Below are positions 41,004-55,500 of a DNA stretch of 64,000 bases, one piece after another. Numbering within the stretch: the first letter of the stretch is position 1; each line of letters starts with the position of its first letter. Below the pieces are notes generated by a model that did not search any database, had not been told where the DNA came from, and saw only the letters and a list, made by a program, of their open reading frames with translations. The position numbers and the translations under genes are program-made. The stretch comes from Heyndrickxia vini (GTDB lineage: Bacteria; Bacillota; Bacilli; Bacillales; Bacillaceae_C). The stretch lies in assembly GCF_016772275.1 (NCBI RefSeq), contig NZ_CP065425.1, positions 2,572,653-2,636,652 of the forward strand. Direction: 5' to 3'.

Positions 41004-44000
41004 ATCGTTACCACATCTTTTTTGACCTCATTTGCTGGCATTGCTTCTGATGAAAACGTCATTGATTCAAGCACTCTTAAGATGGCCTCAGCCGTATCTA
41101 ATGATGTTAAACATGGAATATTATTTTCCACTGCTTCACGGCGAATTCTAAATCCATCACGTTCAGGCTGCTTACCTTTTGTCAATGTATTAATGACAAT
41201 TTGAACTTTGCCATTTTTAATAACATCTAGCAGTGTAACACCATCTGAACCGATTTTATCAACAACATCTACTTTTAATCCTGCTCTTTGAAGGCTACCG
41301 GCAGTACCACTTGTTGCCATAAGTGTAAAGCCAATTGCGTCGAATCGCTTAGCAAGCTGGGTCGCCTCCTCTTTATCCTTATCAGCAACAGTAAACAATA
41401 CCGTTCCATAATTTTGAATTTTCATCCCTGAAGCAACTAGGCCTTTATACAATGCCTTTTCCAACGTCATATCTTTCCCCATTACTTCACCAGTAGATTT
41501 CATTTCTGGTCCTAATGTTATATCAACTCTTCGAAGCTTAGCAAAAGAGAAAACTGGTACTTTCACATACACACCTTTCTTCTCCTTAACAAGGCCTGTT
41601 CCATAACCTAATTCTTTTAGGCTATGACCCAATATCACTTTCGTTGCTAGATTTGCCATTGGAACATTCGTAATTTTACTTAAAAACGGAACTGTTCTGC
41701 TTGAGCGTGGATTTACCTCAATCACATATAGTTGATCATTTGATATGACGTACTGGATATTTAATAATCCAATTATATTAAGTCCTTTTGCTAGTTTCGT
41801 TGTGTATTCAACGATTTTCTCCTTCATACTCTCTGAAATACTTTGTGTTGGATACACAGCGATTGAATCCCCGGAGTGAACACCCGCACGTTCAATATGT
41901 TCCATAATTCCCGGAATTAATACGTCTTCTCCATCAGAAATGGCATCCACTTCGATTTCTTTTCCAACTAAATAGCGATCGATTAATACGGGATGATTCG
42001 GATTTACTTGTACAGCGTTTTCCATATAATGGTATAATTCTTGCTCATGATACACGATCTCCATTGCTCTGCCTCCTAATACATAAGAAGGACGAACTAA
42101 CACTGGATAACCGATGTCATTAGCTATTTTCACTGCCTGTTCCACTGAAAATGCTGTTTTTCCAAGTGGTTGACGAATAGTCAATTGCTCCAAAGCTTGC
42201 TCGAATTTGTCCCGATTTTCGGCGCGATCAAGGCTTTCTAATGATGTTCCTAGGATCTTGACTCCTCGTTCTACTAGTTGTGAAGCAAGATTAATCGCTG
42301 TTTGTCCGCCAAATTGGACAACTACCCCTTCAGGTTTTTCAAGATCGATAATATGCATAACATCTTCAATTGTTAATGGTTCAAAATAAAGTTTATCTGA
42401 GATGCTAAAATCAGTAGAAACCGTTTCGGGATTGCTATTAATAATGATTGCCTCATATCCCGCCTCTTGAATTGCCCAAACTGAGTGGACAGTTGCATAA
42501 TCGAACTCGACTCCTTGCCCAATGCGAATGGGACCTGATCCCAAGACAACGACACTTTTTTTATCCGTTACGATTGATTCGTTTTCTTCTTCATAGGTAC
42601 CGTAAAAATATGGTGTTTCCGATTCAAATTCTGCCGCACATGTATCAACCATTTTATAAACGGGGATTAGATGGTGTTGCTTTCTCCACTCGTATACGAT
42701 TTTCTCATCTGAATCCCAAAGATTCGCAAGCTTATAATCAGAAAATCCATATTCTTTTGCTTGTTTGGCTGCATCTTTGTCAAATGGATGATTGATTAAT
42801 TCTTTTTCGAAGCGGATAATTCTTTGTATTTTATATAAGAAGAATAGGTCTATTTGACTCCATTCATGAATCGTTTCTATCGTTACACCTCTGCGAAGTG
42901 CTTCGCTTAAATAAAAAATTCGTTCGTCACCCGCTTTTCGAATTCTCTTTTCAATTACTTCATCACTAAATTGATCTGCATCAGATAATTCAAGATGATA
43001 CGTATTGCTTTCTAAGGAACGAACGGCTTTTAATAATGACTCTTCGAAATTTCTTCCTATTGCCATTACTTCCCCTGTTGCTTTCATTTGTGTCCCTAGT
43101 CGACGGTTAGCGGACTCAAATTTATCAAATGGCCAACGAGGGATTTTTGTGACGACATAATCTAATGCCGGTTCAAAACATGCGTATGTTTTTCCTGTTA
43201 CAGGGTTTATCATCTCGTCTAAAGTTAGTCCTACAGCAATTTTTGCAGCTAATTTTGCAATTGGGTAACCAGTAGCTTTCGAAGCAAGAGCAGATGAGCG
43301 GCTTACCCGCGGATTTACTTCAATGATATAGTAATTGAAACTGTATGGATCGAGAGCTAATTGGACGTTGCAGCCTCCTTCAATTCCTAGGGCACGAATA
43401 ATTTTTAATGAAACATTTCGCAATAAATGGTATTCTCGATCACTTAATGTTTGACTTGGAGCGACAACAATAGAATCGCCTGTATGGATTCCTACTGGAT
43501 CGATATTTTCCATATTACATACGACAATTGCATTGTCATTGGCATCACGCATGACTTCATATTCAATTTCTTTATAACCCGCAATGCTTTTTTCTAATAG
43601 ACATTGGTGAACTGGACTGTTATTTAACCCGCTGGCGACGATATCCTTTAGTTCTTCATCGTTTTCACAAATACCACCACCTGTACCTCCTAATGTGTAT
43701 GCAGGACGGACGATAACTGGGTAACCAATATGTTTAACAAATTCGAATGCCTCATCAAGCGAATGAATAATGTCACTTTCCGGTACAGGCTCATTTAAAT
43801 CTCTCATCAAGCTGCGAAATTCATCACGATCCTCCGCTTGTATAATGGCAGATAATTTTGTTCCTAACACTTCCACGTTGCATTCCTCAAGAATACCTGC
43901 TTGTGCTAATTCCATCGCCATGTTTAACCCTGTCTGCCCACCTAATGTTGGCAGGATGGCATCAGGTTTTTCCTTGCGAATAATCCGGCTTATAAATTCT

Positions 44001-44212
44001 AAAGTTAAAGGTTCAATGTATACAACATCTGCAATTTCAGTATCTGTCATAATCGTTGCGGGGTTAGAGTTTACAAGAATAACACGGTAACCTTCTTCTT
44101 TTAATGCTAAGCATGCTTGTGTACCTGCATAGTCAAATTCTGCTGCTTGGCCGATAATAATAGGTCCTGAACCGATTACTAAGATACTTTTAATGTCTTT
44201 ACGTTTAGGCAT
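41000..44212 (-). CDS. pyrAB: Carbamoyl-phosphate synthase large subunit (pyrimidine-specific)
   Basis: Makes carbamoyl phosphate from bicarbonate, ATP and ammonia channelled from PyrAA. The 1070-residue protein consists of two ATP-grasp halves (about 1-400 and 550-935), each with a GSGPI(I/R)IGQ opening, an oligomerisation domain, and a C-terminal MGS-like regulatory domain (about 935-1070). Location in the pyr operon marks the UMP/PRPP-controlled enzyme. Also called carB. It overlaps pyrAA by eight bases. Confidence 0.97.
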
Positions 44213-45292
44213 GTTGTTTCACCGTTCCTTTCCATTCTTCGATGCGTGATAAAAATTGATCAAATAAGAAATTCGTATCTTCAGGTCCAGGTGATGCTTC
44301 TGGATGATATTGAACAGTAAATACTGGGTGAAGTTGATGTTCCAGCCCTTCAACTGTTTGATCATTTAAATTTATTTGAGTTACACGTAATTGTGTTGCT
44401 TGGATTGATTGTTCGTTTACTGCATATCCATGGTTTTGTGATGTGAAAAATACTTTTCCTGAGTCTAAATCTTTTACTGGATGATTTGCACCACGGTGTC
44501 CGAATTTTAATTTATACGTATCTGCTCCACTTGCTAAGGCAAATAATTGATGACCTAAACAAATGCCGAAAATTGGCAGCTTCCCTAATAACTCTTGAAT
44601 CATCTTGATTGCTTCAGGAACATCTTTCGGATCACCAGGTCCATTCGACAGCATGACACCGTCCGGCTTTAATGCCAGAATTTCTGTAGCCGATGTATTA
44701 TATGGTACGACCGTTACATCACAATCTCGTTTATTCAGTTCTCTTAAAATTCCGTGCTTAGACCCAAAATCAACGAGCACAACATGGTGCCCACGCCCAG
44801 GACTTGGATACGCTTTTTGAGTAGAAACTTGTTCTACTTGATTTGTCGGAAATTCTTGGTTTTTTAATTGCTCTATCACTTCAGAGGGTTCTGCAGATAT
44901 TTCACAAATGGCACCTTTTAATGTCCCATATTGACGAATGATCCGTGTCAATTTTCTCGTATCTATTCCTGAGATACCCGGGATATTTTTTAGCCTTAAA
45001 AATTCGGATATCGTCATATCATTTCGCCAATTTGATGGAAACTCAGCTGCTTCCTTAACGATTAATCCTTTAATCGCAGGTTGAATGGACTCATAATCAT
45101 CACGATTAATTCCGTAGTTACCGATAAGTGGATAGGTTAAAGTAACGATTTGACCGCAAAATGATGGATCTGTGATTGTTTCCTGATAGCCCGTCATCCC
45201 TGTTGTAAAGACAACTTCACCCATCATTTCAATATCACTTCCAAATGCTTTTCCGATCATGACTGTACCATCTTCTAAAATTAATTGTCGTT

Positions 45293-45296
<4 letters not shown>
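44205..45296 (-). CDS. pyrAA: Carbamoyl-phosphate synthase small subunit (pyrimidine-specific)
   Basis: Glutamine amidotransferase subunit. The 363-residue protein has an N-terminal family domain ([19 protein letters not shown]) and a class I glutaminase with the nucleophile in FGICLGHQL and the His-Glu pair in [12 protein letters not shown] 45296 follows GGAGGTG and overlaps the pyrC stop by four bases. Also called carA. Confidence 0.97.
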
Positions 45297-47604
<2,308 letters not shown>

Positions 47605-47612
47605 TGATATGT

Positions 47613-48938
47613 TTATTTTTCATTTTCAACTTCACTAAACAGGTCTAATTCTGAATCCTCTGTTGGTCTGCCAGGTAAGACTAGGTTTAAAATCACACCT
47701 AGTATTGCAGCTAATGCCATTCCTGATAGCTCAAATCCTTCGGTAAATCTTATGAAAGCTCCACCAATTCCGATGACTAGGATGACGGAAGAAATGAGTA
47801 AATTACGATTATCAGCAAAATCGATTTTATGCTCAACAAGCATTCTTAGACCGCTTGCAGCAATAATTCCAAATAATACGATTGATACACCACCCATTAC
47901 AGCTGTTGGGATGGAACTTAATAGCGCACTAATTTTTCCAATAAAACTGAAAGCTAGAGCAAGGACCCCGGCACCGCCAATTACATATACACTATATGCT
48001 CGAGTGATTGCTAGGACCCCGATATTTTCACCGTAAGTAGTTGTAGGCGGGCCACCAATTAAGGATGCGATAACTATTGAAACTCCATCACCTAATAGGG
48101 AACTATCTAGGCCCGGGTCTGCTACTAAGTCGCGGTTTACTACTTTACTCAATACGATTTGGTGTCCGATATGTTCGGATAAAGTTACAATGGCGACTGG
48201 CACCATTAGCATCACAACTTGCCAAGAAAACGTTGGTTCATATGATACGAAAGGGAAGACAAAATCTGGTAAAGCAAACCACTTTGCTTCAATGACACCA
48301 GAAAAGTCTACTAATCCAGCAAATATAGAGATAATATATCCTCCTATTATTCCTATGAGTATCGGGATTAGTTGAAAAAATCCTCTAAAAAATGTTGAAC
48401 TGATAATGATGATTGCAATTGTGCAAAGTGCAACAACGATATGTTTTGTACTATAAATTAGATCGGCTTGGGCTGCACCGGGATTTTCGTACATCGCCAT
48501 GCCTACCGCAGTTCCAGCAAGACCTAGACCAATAACAATTATTACTGGTGCTACGACTATCGGAGGCAAGAGTCTCATCAACCATTTATATCCTAATTTA
48601 TTTATTAGTAAAGCAACAAAACCGTATATGATGCCCGCAAAAAAGGTTCCCAGCATAGCTGCTCCTGGACCACCTAATGCCTTTGCACTTATTAGTGGAG
48701 CAATGAAAGCAAAAGAGGAACCTAAGTAGGCAGGTACCTTTCCTCTTGTAATAAGAATATAAGCAAGTGTTCCTAGTCCACTCGATGCCAGTGCAACCGC
48801 TGGACTTAAATGAACGAGTAGCGGAACTAAAACCGTTGATCCGAACATCGCGAACAAATGTTGGATGCTTAGGCTAATCCATTGGGATGTATTTGGTTTT
48901 TCATTGATGTCTAGTATGATGTCTGCATTTTTTCCCAT
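47613..48938 (-). CDS. pyrP: Uracil permease
   Basis: Proton-coupled uracil importer of the NCS2 family. The 441-residue membrane protein has about 12-14 hydrophobic segments and the NCS2 signatures QHLFAMFGSTVLVPLLV (about 27-43) and GGPPTTTYGENIG (about 290), the latter containing the conserved substrate-site Glu. ATG 48938 follows AGAGGAG. It sits between two PyrR attenuators, allowing separate tuning. Confidence 0.96.
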   Translation of the reverse strand: MGKNADIILDINEKPNTSQWISLSIQHLFAMFGSTVLVPLLVHLSPAVALASSGLGTLAYILITRGKVPAYLGSSFAFIAPLISAKALGGPGAAMLGTFFAGIIYGFVALLINKLGYKWLMRLLPPIVVAPVIIVIGLGLAGTAVGMAMYENPGAAQADLIYSTKHIVVALCTIAIIIISSTFFRGFFQLIPILIGIIGGYIISIFAGLVDFSGVIEAKWFALPDFVFPFVSYEPTFSWQVVMLMVPVAIVTLSEHIGHQIVLSKVVNRDLVADPGLDSSLLGDGVSIVIASLIGGPPTTTYGENIGVLAITRAYSVYVIGGAGVLALAFSFIGKISALLSSIPTAVMGGVSIVLFGIIAASGLRMLVEHKIDFADNRNLLISSVILVIGIGGAFIRFTEGFELSGMALAAILGVILNLVLPGRPTEDSELDLFSEVENEK

Positions 48939-48990
48939 TATTCAAACTCCTCTTTACTATAAGATTTACCTAACAACGGTTCTTATACAA

Positions 48991-49103
48991 AAAAACCTCT
49001 TTATAGCAAGAAGCCACAAAGAGGTTAGTCTATCATTAAATAGAAATGAAATTCAATAATAGATATCCACCTTTGTCAGCCTCTCTGGACTGCTTTTAAA
49101 AGG
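48991..49103 (-). promoter_or_regulatory. PyrR-dependent attenuator between pyrR and pyrP
   Basis: Minus strand: PyrR-binding loop with AGTCCAGAGAGGCTGAC (about 49069-49103), an intervening AT-rich antiterminator region, and a terminator stem AACCTCTTT/AAAGAGGTT (48994-49026) followed by seven or more T. Confidence 0.9.
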
Positions 49104-49109
49104 ATTTAT

Positions 49110-49664
<555 letters not shown>

Positions 49665-49670
49665 TCAAAT

Positions 49671-49780
49671 AAAAACCCTCTCACCGGGAGGCGAGAGGGA
49701 AGACGAATGCATACTTTCCTTACAAATAGCGTGTTAACTATTATCCGTTTCCTTCTCAGCCTCACTGGACTGTATTAAAG
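49671..49780 (-). promoter_or_regulatory. PyrR-dependent attenuator upstream of pyrR
   Basis: Minus strand: PyrR-binding loop TTTAATACAGTCCAGTGAGG continuing into CTGAGAAGG (49751-49780), then a terminator with stem CCCTCTC/GAGAGGG and T run (49671-49700). The loop has TGAGG where the other two copies have GAGAGG. Confidence 0.9.
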
Positions 49781-49799
49781 GGCTTATTAAATTATTTTA

Positions 49800-49828
49800 A
49801 GAATACTATTAGATCGTATTTCTGTCAA
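49800..49828 (-). promoter_or_regulatory. Sigma-A-type promoter of the pyr operon
   Basis: Minus strand consensus -35 TTGACA (49823-49828), 17-bp spacer, -10 TATTCT (49800-49805). The -35 box directly follows the end of the upstream pseudouridine synthase gene. Confidence 0.85.
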
Positions 49829-50734
49829 CTACTTTTTAAGAGACTCTATCAGTTGAAGAAAATCTTCTGGCAAAGGTGCTTCGAATTCCATGTATTTTTC
49901 CGTACGCGGGTGTATGAATCCCAAAATTCCTGCATGTAATGCTTGTCCATTGAATGACAATGTTTTTCTTGGTCCATACTTAGGATCACCCGCAAGAGGA
50001 AATCCAATGTATTTCATATGAACACGAATTTGGTGCGTGCGACCAGTTTCTAATTCACATTCCACAAAGGTAAAGTCAGTAAAACGATTGAGTACACGAA
50101 AATGAGTAACTGCATGTTTTCCATTATCTACTACGGTCATTCTTTGCCGATCATCCGGATCCCTGCCTATTGGAGCATCTATCGTTCCATAATCATGAGG
50201 AATGTTTCCATGGACAATTGCAAAATATTTTCTTGTTACGGATTTATCAACCAATTGATTTACTAATCGCTCATGTGCAAAATCATTTTTAGCAACCATT
50301 AATAATCCAGAAGTATCTTTATCAATCCTATGCACAATTCCAGGTCTTAACACCCCATTAATCCCAGAGAGATCATTACAATGGGCCATTAAACCATTTA
50401 CTAGCGTACCTGTAGTATGACCTGGAGCGGGGTGGACTACCATTCCTTTTGGTTTATTAACAACCAACACATCTCCATCTTCATAATAAATATCAAGATT
50501 CATTTCCTCAGCTTCTACATCTAAGTTTTGTGGTTCTGGGATTTCAATTTCTAATTGATCATTAATGATACATTTATAATTTGCTTTAATCTTTTTTCCG
50601 TTTACAGTTACATAACCCTCTTTAATCCATTGCTGTACCTGTGAACGGGACCATTCTTCTTGTAAAGTAGAAATAATTTTATCTATTCGTTCATTATTTT
50701 CACTTTCAAGAATGATGTGTTCCATTTTTTCCAT
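49829..50734 (-). CDS. ylyB: RluD-type pseudouridine synthase YlyB
   Basis: RNA pseudouridine synthase, likely acting on 23S rRNA. The 301-residue protein has an N-terminal S4 domain (about 14-75) and a catalytic domain with [19 protein letters not shown] containing the catalytic Asp, plus [19 protein letters not shown] 50734 is seven bases after AAGGAG and overlaps the end of lspA by 29 bases. The exact target uridines cannot be told from sequence. Confidence 0.93.
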   Translation of the reverse strand: MEKMEHIILESENNERIDKIISTLQEEWSRSQVQQWIKEGYVTVNGKKIKANYKCIINDQLEIEIPEPQNLDVEAEEMNLDIYYEDGDVLVVNKPKGMVVHPAPGHTTGTLVNGLMAHCNDLSGINGVLRPGIVHRIDKDTSGLLMVAKNDFAHERLVNQLVDKSVTRKYFAIVHGNIPHDYGTIDAPIGRDPDDRQRMTVVDNGKHAVTHFRVLNRFTDFTFVECELETGRTHQIRVHMKYIGFPLAGDPKYGPRKTLSFNGQALHAGILGFIHPRTEKYMEFEAPLPEDFLQLIESLKK

Positions 50735-51191
50735 ATGTTTTCTCCTTTGATTGTCGTTCTTCTCTCAGCATTTGAATGAGAAGCAGAACAACCCCGATCG
50801 TTAATGCTGCATCCGCGATATTAAAAATTGGAAAATCGATAATTTCTGCATAAAGAAAGTCAATTACTTCTTTCCGAAAAAGTCTATCAATAAAGTTCCC
50901 AATTGCACCGCCAAGCATAAAAGCAAGACTAATTCCTAATAAAGGCTTTCCTTTTGCATGCTTTTGGATGTAATAAATAATTCCCCCAGCCACGATAATC
51001 GTTATTAGGTAAAATAACCACATCTGGCCCTGTAATATTCCCCATGCGGCACCTTGGTTCCGGTGAGACGTTATTGAAAAAACATTGTCAATGATAGGAA
51101 TCCTTTCCCCAATTTCCATGTTTTTCTCAACTAGAATTTTTGTTAACTGATCTAAAGCTATAACAAATATAGAAATTATGTAGTATATCAC
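50706..51191 (-). CDS. lspA: Lipoprotein signal peptidase (signal peptidase II)
   Basis: Membrane aspartic protease that removes signal peptides from prelipoproteins. About 161 residues with four membrane helices; the catalytic aspartates are in GNFIDRL and [11 protein letters not shown], and the family segment [14 protein letters not shown] is present. Start choice: GTG 51191 has GGGGGT seven bases upstream and matches the B. subtilis N-terminus; ATG 51215 or 51248 would add 8 or 19 residues without a well spaced site. The tail is longer and more basic than usual because it overlaps ylyB. Confidence 0.92.
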   Translation of the reverse strand: MIYYIISIFVIALDQLTKILVEKNMEIGERIPIIDNVFSITSHRNQGAAWGILQGQMWLFYLITIIVAGGIIYYIQKHAKGKPLLGISLAFMLGGAIGNFIDRLFRKEVIDFLYAEIIDFPIFNIADAALTIGVVLLLIQMLREERQSKEKTYGKNGTHHS

Positions 51192-51281
51192 AAAGGATAC
51201 CCCCGTATCTTTCATAAAATCAGCATTTCTTCCTTTGAATTGTAGCATAAAACGGGGGATATAGAAAAGATTATTTGGCCA

Positions 51282-51569
51282 TTAACTAAAGGGAATCGTA
51301 ATTTTCCCAAATGACCAAAGCTGATTCCATTCGTCCGAGGTTTTTAATGTGGGTATAGTTTCTAGCCATTCTTTTGGAATGGGTTCGCCATTTTGTTCAC
51401 ATTTCCCATAATTTCCTTCATTCCATTTTGATAGGGCGGTATTAATGTCCTTTAATTCATCATTAATCAGCTCTTTTATTAAGTCATCATTCGTTACGTA
51501 TGAATTTAATTCGACTTTTAGATCATGAAGTAAATGATATAAATGTTGATGTTCATCTTTAAGGTACAT
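51282..51569 (-). CDS. ylyA: YlyA, DksA/TraR-like protein with degenerate zinc finger
   Basis: A 95-residue protein in the ylyA position between ileS and lspA. The N-terminal half is an alpha-helical coiled hairpin as in DksA/TraR proteins; the C-terminal part contains GNYGKCEQNGEPIPKEWLE, which aligns with the usual GxYGxCxxCGxPIPxxRLE but retains only one of the cysteines. B. subtilis YlyA is reported to bind RNA polymerase and modulate sigma-G genes; that role here is inferred from context. AAGGAGGGA precedes ATG 51569. Confidence 0.75.
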   Translation of the reverse strand: MYLKDEHQHLYHLLHDLKVELNSYVTNDDLIKELINDELKDINTALSKWNEGNYGKCEQNGEPIPKEWLETIPTLKTSDEWNQLWSFGKITIPFS

Positions 51570-51705
51570 TGATATTCCCTCCTTAATAGGTTGATTTTAG
51601 CTTACCCTTATTATTTAATTATTTATCGAGTAACTCTTTCATAAAGTTACAGAAAATAGAAAACCCTCGAAGAATTACCTACGAGGGTTAGAAAAAATAG
51701 TTATA

Positions 51706-54474
51706 TTATGCGTTATGGTAAGAATCTTTAACTACAGATGCACATCTTGGACATAATGTTGGGTGCTCCTCAACTTTTCCTACATCCGGTGTAACAACCC
51801 AGCAGCGCTCGCATGTTTCACCATCAGCTTTTTCAACCAATATCGCCGCGTGTTCAAGCTTTAGAGCTTGATCTGGTGCATCTTCAATAGATCCTGCGAT
51901 TTCAAATCCAGAAACGATAAATAATTGGTTCATGTTTTCTGAAATGGAATCTAATAATTGTTTTGTTTTTTCATTTACAAATAAAGTGATTTTTGCAGTT
52001 AATGATTTTCCAATAACCTTTTCATTACGTGCCTCTTCTAAAGCTTTTAAAACATCATCACGAAGATTTAGAAATTCTCCCCATTTACTTTTAAGCTCTG
52101 TTGCATTTGGCAAGTCAACGAAAACAGGCATATCCACTAATTGGACGCTTTCTTCGTCCGTACCAGGAATATATGCCCATACTTCATCTGCAGTATGCGA
52201 CAGGATTGGTGATAATAGTTTAGTTAACGCTGTTAAACAATCATACAGTACGGTTTGCATTGCTCGCCGTTCGTAATTGTCTTTTGCTTCAATATATAAA
52301 ACATCTTTAGCAAAGTCTAAATAGAATGAACTTAAATCTAAAGTACAGAAGTTATTGACTGCATGGTAAATACTTGAAAATTCATAGTTTTCGTAAGCAT
52401 CATGAGCATGTTTAATTAAATCATTCAACTTCACTAACATATATTGATCAACTTCACGTAAATTTTCATAAGCAATTTTATCTGAAGAAGGGTTAAAATC
52501 AGCTAAATTTCCTAATAAGAAACGGAATGTGTTGCGAATTTTGCGATATACCTCTGATACTTGTTTCAAAATAGCATCGGAAACACGGACATCCGCCTGA
52601 TAATCAACAGAAGCGACCCATAAACGGATAATATCTGCTCCTAATTGATTGATTACTTTTCCTGGTAAAATTACATTACCTAGTGACTTACTCATTTTTC
52701 GTCCTTCACCATCAAGTGCAAATCCGTGACTTAACACCCCTTTATATGGTGCTTTCCCTGTTACAGCCACAGCCGTTGTTAATGAAGAGTTAAACCAGCC
52801 ACGATATTGATCAGAACCTTCTAAATATAAATCTGCAGGGCGCTGCAGGTCATCACGTTCAAATAAAACTGCTTGGTGGGATGATCCAGAATCAAACCAT
52901 ACATCCATAATGTCATTTTCTTTAGTGAATTTACCGTTTGGACTTCCAGGATGGGTGAAACCAGCTGGTAATAATTCATTTACATCTCTTTCAAACCAAA
53001 CATTTGAACCATGTTCACGGAAAAGGGTTGATACATGTTCAATTGTTTCATCTGTAATAATTGGTTCACCGTTTTCTGCATAGAATACCGGAATTGGTAC
53101 ACCCCATGCACGTTGTCTTGAAATACACCAGTCGCCACGGTCACGAACCATATTAAATAGTCGAGTTTCTCCCCATGTTGGTACCCATTTTACTTCTTGG
53201 ATTGCCTTCAATAATTCCGGACGGAATTTATCGATTGAAGCAAACCATTGTGCCGTTGCACGGAAAATTACTGGCTTTTTCGTTCTCCAGTCATGTGGAT
53301 AAGAATGGGTAATAAAGCTTAATTTTAATAGCGCACCAACTTCTTCTAGTTTTTCGGAGATTGGTTTATTTGCTTTATCATAAAATAACCCTTCAAATCC
53401 AGGTGCCTCTGAAGTCATGACACCTTTATCATCAACAGGACACAGAACATCTAAACCGTATTTTTTTCCTACAAGAAAGTCATCTTCCCCATGTCCAGGT
53501 GCAGTATGAACACAACCAGTACCTGAATCAGTAGTAACATGTTCACCTAACATCACTAATGAATCACGCTCATATAATGGATGCTTCGCTAAAATATATT
53601 CTAATTCCTTACCTACGATAGTTTTAACGATTTGCGGAGAGTTCCATTCAAGAACTTCAGTTACTTCTTCAAGCAGTGCTTCTGCAACTAAGTATTTTTC
53701 ATTTTCAACATTGACAACGACATATTTTAAATCTGGATGAACGGTAATTCCTAAGTTTGCTGGAATTGTCCAAGGTGTTGTTGTCCAAATGATAATTTTT
53801 GTTTCATTATCTAAAACACCTTTTCCATCACTCACATCAAATGCTACATATATAGACGCTGAACGTTTATCTTGGTATTCAATTTCAGCTTCTGCTAAAG
53901 CTGATTCACTTGATGGAGACCAATAAACTGGTTTTAGTCCTTTATAAATATAGCCTTTCTTTGCCATTTCTCCGAAAACTTTAATTTGTTGCGCCTCATA
54001 TTCAGGTTTTAATGTTAAATATGGATTTTCCCAATCACCGCGGACACCTAAACGCTTAAATGCAGTCCGTTGATTATCCACTTGTTGATAAGCATATTCA
54101 GCACATAACTGACGGAATTCGGCAATTGTCATCTCTTTTCTTTTTACACCTTTATTTGTAAGCGCCTGTTCAATCGGAAGACCATGTGTATCCCAGCCTG
54201 GAACATATGGAGCTTGATAGCCAGTCATTGATTTGTAGCGTACAATAAAGTCTTTTAATGTTTTATTTAATGCATGACCCATATGAAGATCACCGTTTGC
54301 ATATGGAGGTCCATCATGCAGAACAAAAAGCGGTCTTCCTTCGGTTTTTTCTTGAACTTTTTGATAAATATTCATTTCTTCCCATTTTGCCTGGATTTCT
54401 GGTTCTCTTTTTGGGAGATTTCCGCGCATTGGGAAGTCTGTTTTTGGCATTAATAGTGTATCTTTATATTCCAT
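51706..54474 (-). CDS. ileS: Isoleucyl-tRNA synthetase
   Basis: Charges tRNA-Ile. The 922-residue class I enzyme has the HIGH-type motif [11 protein letters not shown], an editing domain (about 190-400), the KMSKS motif [10 protein letters not shown], and a C-terminal zinc site CERCW...CPRC. This eubacterial type is the mupirocin-sensitive form by general knowledge. The frame extends to 54540, but ATG 54474 ([18 protein letters not shown]) follows TTAGGAGGA and matches the Bacillus start. Controlled by the T-box leader upstream. Confidence 0.97.
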   Translation of the reverse strand: MEYKDTLLMPKTDFPMRGNLPKREPEIQAKWEEMNIYQKVQEKTEGRPLFVLHDGPPYANGDLHMGHALNKTLKDFIVRYKSMTGYQAPYVPGWDTHGLPIEQALTNKGVKRKEMTIAEFRQLCAEYAYQQVDNQRTAFKRLGVRGDWENPYLTLKPEYEAQQIKVFGEMAKKGYIYKGLKPVYWSPSSESALAEAEIEYQDKRSASIYVAFDVSDGKGVLDNETKIIIWTTTPWTIPANLGITVHPDLKYVVVNVENEKYLVAEALLEEVTEVLEWNSPQIVKTIVGKELEYILAKHPLYERDSLVMLGEHVTTDSGTGCVHTAPGHGEDDFLVGKKYGLDVLCPVDDKGVMTSEAPGFEGLFYDKANKPISEKLEEVGALLKLSFITHSYPHDWRTKKPVIFRATAQWFASIDKFRPELLKAIQEVKWVPTWGETRLFNMVRDRGDWCISRQRAWGVPIPVFYAENGEPIITDETIEHVSTLFREHGSNVWFERDVNELLPAGFTHPGSPNGKFTKENDIMDVWFDSGSSHQAVLFERDDLQRPADLYLEGSDQYRGWFNSSLTTAVAVTGKAPYKGVLSHGFALDGEGRKMSKSLGNVILPGKVINQLGADIIRLWVASVDYQADVRVSDAILKQVSEVYRKIRNTFRFLLGNLADFNPSSDKIAYENLREVDQYMLVKLNDLIKHAHDAYENYEFSSIYHAVNNFCTLDLSSFYLDFAKDVLYIEAKDNYERRAMQTVLYDCLTALTKLLSPILSHTADEVWAYIPGTDEESVQLVDMPVFVDLPNATELKSKWGEFLNLRDDVLKALEEARNEKVIGKSLTAKITLFVNEKTKQLLDSISENMNQLFIVSGFEIAGSIEDAPDQALKLEHAAILVEKADGETCERCWVVTPDVGKVEEHPTLCPRCASVVKDSYHNA

Positions 54475-54593
54475 GTTCTTTCCTCCTAAAATTTTAACTA
54501 TATGGCTTGTTGATTTTTGCTCTAGACACTCACTTTCCACAGATTGTCTTTCAATTTATTGACAATTAAATAGGCGGTCATACAAATAAATAG

Positions 54594-54850
54594 AAAAAGC
54601 CTTCTCATCCCTGGAAGGGACGAGAAGGCTTTCCCGCGGTACCACCCTAATAGATATCATTATTTAAGATATCCTCTTAAACATTCTTATCGTGAATGAA
54701 TCGCTTGTAATTACTTATCAATTTGATGTTCAATACAAGAACTCTAGGGTGATTTTCCAATTCTTCTCTTATACCAAGCTTTCACTATCCTTGGTTCGCT
54801 AATTATTATAAGACGTTGAACAATTGTACTGTCCCTGTCATCGTTTAAAT
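54594..54850 (-). ncRNA. T-box leader (tRNA-Ile-responsive riboswitch)
   Basis: The 424-base gap between divIVA and ileS holds a T-box element. Minus strand features: stem I region with AGCGAACCAAGG and AAGAG (about 54760-54800), a probable specifier ATC in GGAAAATCACC (about 54747-54757) matching isoleucine, the conserved T-box sequence AGGGTGGTACCGCG (54635-54648), and a terminator with stem AAGCCTTCTC/GAGAAGGCTT (54597-54631) and T run. Uncharged tRNA-Ile would stabilise the antiterminator and permit ileS expression. The 3' 120 bases before ileS show nothing else. Confidence 0.93.
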
Positions 54851-54865
54851 ATATATTTGATATAA

Positions 54866-54895
54866 ATTATAAGTGATTCAATTTCAAAACGTCAA
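54866..54895 (-). promoter_or_regulatory. Sigma-A-type promoter of ileS
   Basis: Minus strand -35 TTGACG (54890-54895), 18-bp spacer, consensus -10 TATAAT (54866-54871), just after the divIVA stop codon (54899). Confidence 0.8.
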
Positions 54896-54898
54896 GGT

Positions 54899-55405
54899 TC
54901 ATTTAATTTCTTCTTCAATATTTAATTCTGTCGCATCGACATCAAATTCCATTAAATTATCCCAATCATCATTTTTAAGTAGATCCAGTTGCGCCTCTAT
55001 TAGCATTTTGAAACGGGTCCTAAATACTTTTGATTGCTTCTTTAGCTCTTCAATTTCTAAAGCAATTTTACGGGCTTTTGATAATGCTTCATTCACGATA
55101 CGATCCGCATTTTTTTCAGATTCCCTAATAATTAACTTTGCTTCTTTTTGTGCATTCCCACGAACTTCTTCAGCTGCTTCCTGAGCAACAACGATGGATT
55201 TATGTAATGTTTCCTCAATATTCGTAAAATGTCCTAGGCGTTCATTTAGCGAGGATAGTTTTTCTTCTAATTCTTTCTTTTCACGTATAATCAGCTCGTA
55301 GTCTTTGATGACTTGATCAAGGAACTCATTCACCTCATCTTCATCATACCCACGAAAGCCTTTACTAAATTCCTTATTATGTATATCTAATGGCGTTAAA
55401 GGCAT
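54899..55405 (-). CDS. divIVA: Cell division/pole-targeting protein DivIVA
   Basis: Binds negatively curved membrane at septa and poles, recruiting the Min system and, in sporulation, chromosome-anchoring proteins. The 168-residue protein has the lipid-binding N-terminus MPLTPLDIHNKEFSKGFRGY, then coiled coil (about 30-145). ATG 55405 follows TGGAGGTGG. It is the last division gene before ileS and is separated from ylmH by a 146-base promoter region. Confidence 0.96.
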   Translation of the reverse strand: MPLTPLDIHNKEFSKGFRGYDEDEVNEFLDQVIKDYELIIREKKELEEKLSSLNERLGHFTNIEETLHKSIVVAQEAAEEVRGNAQKEAKLIIRESEKNADRIVNEALSKARKIALEIEELKKQSKVFRTRFKMLIEAQLDLLKNDDWDNLMEFDVDATELNIEEEIK

Positions 55406-55500
55406 CCTGCCACCTCCAGTATGTTTTCAATACATTTTTTAAACGCTTTTCTCTTGCCCGATTCATGGGGCTGGCCAAGGTACTTTTGTTATTCTCTTTA

